This document shows positions 58,877-64,000 of a stretch of DNA of 64,000 nt, piece by piece. The DNA lies in assembly GCF_965363235.1 (NCBI RefSeq), contig NC_134839.1, positions 77,773,410-77,837,409 of the forward strand. The letters run 5' to 3'. This DNA is from Mytilus galloprovincialis (Eukaryota; Mollusca; Bivalvia; Mytilida; Mytilidae). Both the position numbers and the translations under genes were made by a program. Position 1 is the first letter of the stretch, and every line of letters starts with the position of its first letter. Below the pieces are notes generated by a model. That model worked only from the letters and a program-made list of their open reading frames with translations. It did not search any database and was not told where the DNA came from.

Positions 58877-61800
58877 TATGTAAAAGTTATTCACACAATT
58901 ATCCCGAACAATAAATGGTAGCGTCCTCTTTGTCTTTTCGTGTTAGCAACATTGTTTTGCTCACCTGTATATTTGTAACTTTTTGACTACAGGCACTGTT
59001 GTAGATGTTTATCTTCCAAATACATATCCAGAATCTAATGATCGCAGATAATAAAATAAGTGAATGACTAATTTTGCGGTAATATTATTCTAGTATGTAA
59101 AATATTAGAGAATGTCTTCGTTGATAAAGAAAAAATGATGTCTATAATTGTATCGAAGAGGTTGTATGTCACAAAATGAATATGACATATAATATTTAAA
59201 AAAAAATCTATTTGAAAATAACTATTCTGTCTTATTAATGAGAATTTGGACTTGCACTTCGATATATAAAAAAAAACCGGGAAAAACCCATTTACCTGCT
59301 AAAACATTAATTTTGTATGTACATGTCGCTCTTATTTGCCATCTATAATTCATTAACGTTTGATATGGGTTGTATCTATTTTTCTTCATTGCATTTTTTT
59401 TTCTAATCTAAAAAAAAAAGTCCTGTCCAAATTTTCGAAAAAGGACGCGAACAATCATGGCAGTAGTGAAAAGAGTCTGTTATCTTAAAAAAAAAAAAAC
59501 TTAAAATAAGCGCAAAGTTCATAATAAATATTATGTTGTTGTAAAACATATGGAATCTTACATATTTATGGACCTTAGAATAAAATACTCTCCTTCACAA
59601 TAGTTAATTTGAAATAAAATTATAAAAACGCAATAAATTAATCATTTTTTTTCAGTATATAAAAACTTATACCACCCCTCCCCCCTTCCAAAAAATAAAA
59701 GATGATTTAAATATTTATTCTACGTGAAAATATTTTTTAAATCTTATTCTCTGATTTATTGCCCAGTTGTCTCCCGTATATCACTTAAAAATATTCGCCT
59801 TTCTGAAACATATTTAAAGCTCACTTCCATTTTTCACGGACAATCATGATAGTCAAATATGATACCTCTTAGATTTAAGATAAGACGTCACGTCACGAGC
59901 ATTGTCAAAATAAAAAACTTTGTATAGACAGCTAGGATGCTCGAAAATATGTCTGTAAGGTCTTTTTTCTAACATTTAGCTGTTTACATGTTTCGGATCT
60001 TATACATCATAGTTTTCAAACTTTCGGCTTTAAGCATACCAGATTAAAAAAAAATCAAAAAAATCGTTCGAACGGCGCATTCAATTTATAAAGTGTTATT
60101 TCAATTTTGATATTTTGATACCAGCACATGTTTATTAACCGACAGGATTGTTTTTTAAATACTCATAGATGTGTTGTTTCAAATGTTTATTATTCCAAAA
60201 AAAAAGGGGTGTTGCTGACTTGGATGGTAATTCATGTCACTTATACATATTTGAAATTGAAAATTTTCGATCTCAAATTTGCAGAAATATGACATGCATG
60301 TAACCCGCCACGTCCATTTGTATTTTTGTCCATCTGATGAGTTAAGCCTTTTTCAACTGATTTTTATAGTTCGTTCGTTCGTTGTACTGTTATACCACTG
60401 TCCAAGGTTAGCCACATTATGTATGTATGTGCCTGTCCCAAGTCAGAAGCCTGTATTTCAGTGGTTGTCGTTTGTTTATGTGTTACATATTTGTTTTTCG
60501 TTCATTTTTTTTTTTATATAAATAAGGCCGTTAGTTTCCTCGTTTGAATTGTTTTACATTGTCATATCTGGGCCTTTTATAGCTGACTTAGCGGTATGGG
60601 CTTTGCTCATTGATGTCTCTTGTGGAGAGTTTTCTCATTCGCAATCATAACACATCTTCTTTTTTTTATATTTACAAGTATGAATATTTCAAAACAGTGT
60701 TGTACGACTTCGGGGAACATACCTCGCCTGCAGATCTAAACAATTCTGATAAAAGTGTTACATGTTATAGCACAACTATACAGTAACATTGTTTGTTCAG
60801 GAAATCAATTAATTTAAGACATTGCTTACCCTAGCAAACTCTTTAGTCTTTTACAGTGGCCCACAATATATGTTCATTTCGAAGTTTGGTTGTTATAGTA
60901 TGCTTGTAGCTGAAGGACGCTAAATTGAAGACCTATTGGTGACCTTCCGCTGTTGTCTGTTCTATGGTCGGGTTGTTGTCTCTTTGACACATTCCCCATT
61001 TCCATTCTCAATTTTATTGTGTTCCTCATTGTATTGCACATCTTACTATGTCTGTCCTACTCAATATCAATAGAAAAAACTCTGAAATGTTGTGAAGAAA
61101 TATACATCTTAAGCATTAAGTTATGTGAATTTTTAAAGAGAATGTTTCCTTTTGACGTTTTTTTTTCAGTTTTAGTAAGTAAGTTGGTTTTATGATTTAT
61201 TGCCTAAAAAGGATATCATTTGATTCCTTGGAGGTGTCTTCTGGTGGAAAATTTAAGGTGTTACTGGGCTCTAACTTAGCTTATTTTGTCTTCGCTTAAA
61301 ATATGGTAAAGTGTGGGTTCAATCTTTCCAAAATGACTTTATTATAAAAAAAAAGAATCCTCATTAGACACAGGCCTTTAATTTTATCACCAGGCACGCG
61401 TTTAGTGTTCAAATTATACACATTAGAGAAACTCAAATAAAGATGGCCAAATAGAGTACAAAGCTAAAGAACTTTAAAGACCCGAAATTTCAAATGGTTT
61501 TGTCAAATACAGCCAAAATTTAACTAGTATTCCACTCTAGTGACAATGTTTCTCTTTGGATAAGCACCAGCACTCAAAACTATTGAAGAAACATCCTAGG
61601 TGAACAGTATAGATTTTAATTTGTTTATATATATTTCTCTTAGTTCCATATTAAAGTGGGTGCAGTGGTGGTGGCCATCTTGAATTTAGATTGGCAACAT
61701 AAACTTAAGATTCATTTAGTTTAAAGCGATCTATGGATAAAATCTACAATATTTCAAATAAATATGGAAAGAAATTCTAAAGGAGATCTTTGCAATTTCA

Positions 61801-63060
61801 AGTAGTCCGAATACATTTACCCTTGCAAATACTACAAATTTTAGATCTACACCAATAAACATTTAGTGAATTACCTTCAAAAAGGATAATTCCTACTAAT
61901 TTTGGTTACTAGTAGATTGAAATATGAAAGTTTTCAGACGAATTATCATTGGTAATGGCAATACATCACACGAACCTTTAGGGCTAGGTGAACTCGTACA
62001 TTTTTGGTGCAGAAATTATACGTGTACTGTGTGTCTGGAAATGTTTTTTGCCTAGACCTCAAAGGTCTTGTTGAAATTATATAAAAGATTTTTTTTATCG
62101 TAATATGATATTTATTTTATGAAAGGGTAAATTCATTTTATTTGTTCTTAACTATAGATTTCTAGGTGAAAAAATGAAAAATGAAATATGAAACATAAAA
62201 TAAAAAAATAAAAGTTAGTTCGTGACTATAGTATTTGACAGAATATAAAATGCAAAAGATCATAGCATAATCAAATTTGTTCAAAACATTTTTTTTTGTG
62301 GAGAAAAATATAAATAACGAACATTGAAAAAAGGGGATGCAGTTTTAACATCATGGCATAAAGTGGTGTTCTTACAAAAATGTACAACAAATTAAATAAA
62401 ACAAATAAGTCAAATAATGTAATTTAACTTTAGAAGTCAGTTTGGTCTTGTGAGTTTCTTACCTTCACATATATCAGATATATAAATGAATGACCATTTG
62501 AAGTTGGATCCTTTTAGTAAGCAGTACAGATGGCTAATATACATGTATGTGTCACCTGGCATCATAAATGCATTGCAATAAGCATATTTGTGTAAATAAT
62601 TATGGTTTCCTTTATTTGGCTGTATGAGAGACAACGAATATTAGGCTCAAATGGAAATACAATGCTCTAATCTCAACGAACAGTTAATGTAATGCTTTAA
62701 TAGTACCATGTGTTGACAGTTATTGAAATGACTTATAGATTGTGCATACTGTTTCAACTATCTTACCTTACAGTTCATATCATGTACATGTAGACTTCAA
62801 ACTTCAATTCCAAACAGAATGAATTTGCGTAACAATAAACTGGGCTCAATGCAAATAAACTTATAATCTACACTTAGACAGAGAGCTCAATCCAATGATA
62901 TACTTTGTAATACTGGCCATAATCATTAATTAGTGTCACTGTTAGTTACCATACTGTTTGGAGATCCTGAAGAACTATGAATTAGATGTAAAATACAAAA
63001 TACAAAAGAAGAAAGGAAAATTAAACATTCGATAGTAAAACAGACAATCCTAGTCAACTA
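58877..63060. other. Upstream flank of the receptor gene, no gene recognised
   Basis: AT-rich. Dispersed repeats at about 60340-60660 and 60905-61018. ATATACAG near 58967 on the minus strand is a weak TATA candidate. One exon-like stretch is listed at 62463-62619. Confidence 0.45.
62463..62619 (-). other. Exon-like open stretch, function unknown
   Basis: Acceptor TTGTCTCTCATACAG and donor GAAG/GTAAGA frame 157 nt reading NKGNHNYLHKYAYCNAFMMP and SNFKWSFIYISDICE. Splice signals are good but I do not recognise the sequence; it may be an exon of a neighbouring gene or chance. Confidence 0.3.
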
Positions 63061-63345
63061 AGATTGAACGAGCAGGCTTCGAACTCGCATGCTAATGCAG
63101 TGTTGACCAGTGGCGGATCCAGAAATTTTCATAAGTGGGGGCCCACTGACTGACCTAAGAGGGGGCCCGCTCCAGTCACGCTTCAGTGATTCCCTATATA
63201 AGCAACCAAATTTTTTCCCAAAAAGGGGGGGCCCGGGCCCCCTGGGCCCCCCCCTAAATCCGCCTCTGTTGACTGGCTAGTTATTACATAGATAACTTCT
63301 TAAATCACGTCCACCAAGACGGTACAAGACCCCTTAACATGGTAG
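63060..63345. mobile_element. tRNA-like SINE split by a nested MITE
   Basis: The SINE-like sequence (GGCTTCGAACTCGCATG.., related to 2296-2384) stops at 63107 and resumes at 63269. Between lies a CAGTGGCGGATCC..CGCCTCTG element (63108-63268) flanked by TTGAC on both sides. Confidence 0.65.
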
Positions 63346-64000
63346 GTACACAAGATGACAAACAATTCTACTATGTAAGTTTTATGTAACATGTAAAAAC
63401 CCGAATTTGATGTCCGATTTTGAAGATTTTGTTAATGCTAATCTTCTAAATGCGTGCAGTTTCTATGATTACTATGCAATATTAACATGACATTTCATTC
63501 AGCTGACTGAGAATTAATCATTTGTATACAAAAGTGGAATTTGAGTGACATTTTTTCCTATAAATGATTTTTTTCGTGCAAAAATTGTCATTTTCTAATT
63601 TTGTACATTCGTTTGCTGGTAATTCAAATTTCATATTATAATGATACTAAAACTTTTGAAAGAAATGATCAAACTTCATAAATTATTGCTTTTAACATCT
63701 ATTCACCTTTCTTTGAAGAACATTTTTATTGGCGTGCCATAAAATATACGCTCCTGTGCTCAATTGAGTCATTGTTGAGTTACTCTGTGAACTGTCTTAT
63801 GACAGTCTTATGACTACACATGTGTTGCGAGCTATCTTTCATCTAGTCAACTATTTAAGGCTAGTTTACTACGGGATGTAGGTAAAATTTAGTCAAAATC
63901 TAGATGCATGAGTTATTTTATTACCTATTATTGGCTTTGAAGTAGCTGTAAGTAACTTCAAGTACTCTTAGATCTGTACTAATTGTCTTTTTTGTTGTGG

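Overview
The window reads as AT-rich nuclear DNA of a marine bivalve, most probably a mussel (Mytilus type). The evidence is split genes with long introns, one CYP3-like and one lectin-receptor gene with animal-type splice sites, and dense short dispersed repeats and reverse-transcriptase remnants of kinds I associate with mussel genomes. The species call is inference. No bacterial genes, rRNA, functional tRNA or CRISPR were seen.

All genes I can support lie on the minus strand. From high to low coordinates: (1) 58876-46907 holds a complete ten-exon gene for a 573-residue type I membrane receptor. Its order is signal peptide, first half of a C-type lectin domain (CTLD), a WSC domain, second half of that CTLD, a second CTLD, a Thr-rich stalk, one transmembrane helix and a 196-residue tail rich in tyrosine motifs. 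The ten exons sum to 1722 nt and stay open throughout. (2) 40411-23412 holds a CYP3-clan cytochrome P450 (copy A). Twelve exons are readable, but the exon expected to carry the ExxR helix and the last exon were not found. (3) 16690-2822 holds the first four exons of a tandem paralogue (copy B), which runs off the left edge. The two P450 copies share exon sizes, protein sequence, a TATA-like upstream motif and about 1 kb of upstream sequence.

The rest is intron and intergenic DNA packed with repeats. These include five fragments of one reverse-transcriptase element, several inverted-repeat elements with visible ends (3.0, 16.3, 28.7, 35.6-37.4, 39.6-40.0 kb), three small CAG..GGCGGAT elements, a foldback element at 48.9-49.4 kb, a 502-bp tandem repeat at 11.4-12.6 kb and a 27-bp minisatellite at 53.8-55.0 kb. 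A few orphan exon-like open stretches are listed with low confidence.

The two most unusual things are: a WSC module sitting inside a CTLD exactly where the sister CTLD has an intron, with phase-1 introns on both sides; and, in two unrelated genes, short tandem repeats made of the end of an exon plus its 5' splice site (56-bp unit at 53.3-53.6 kb, 47-bp unit at 30.8-30.9 kb).
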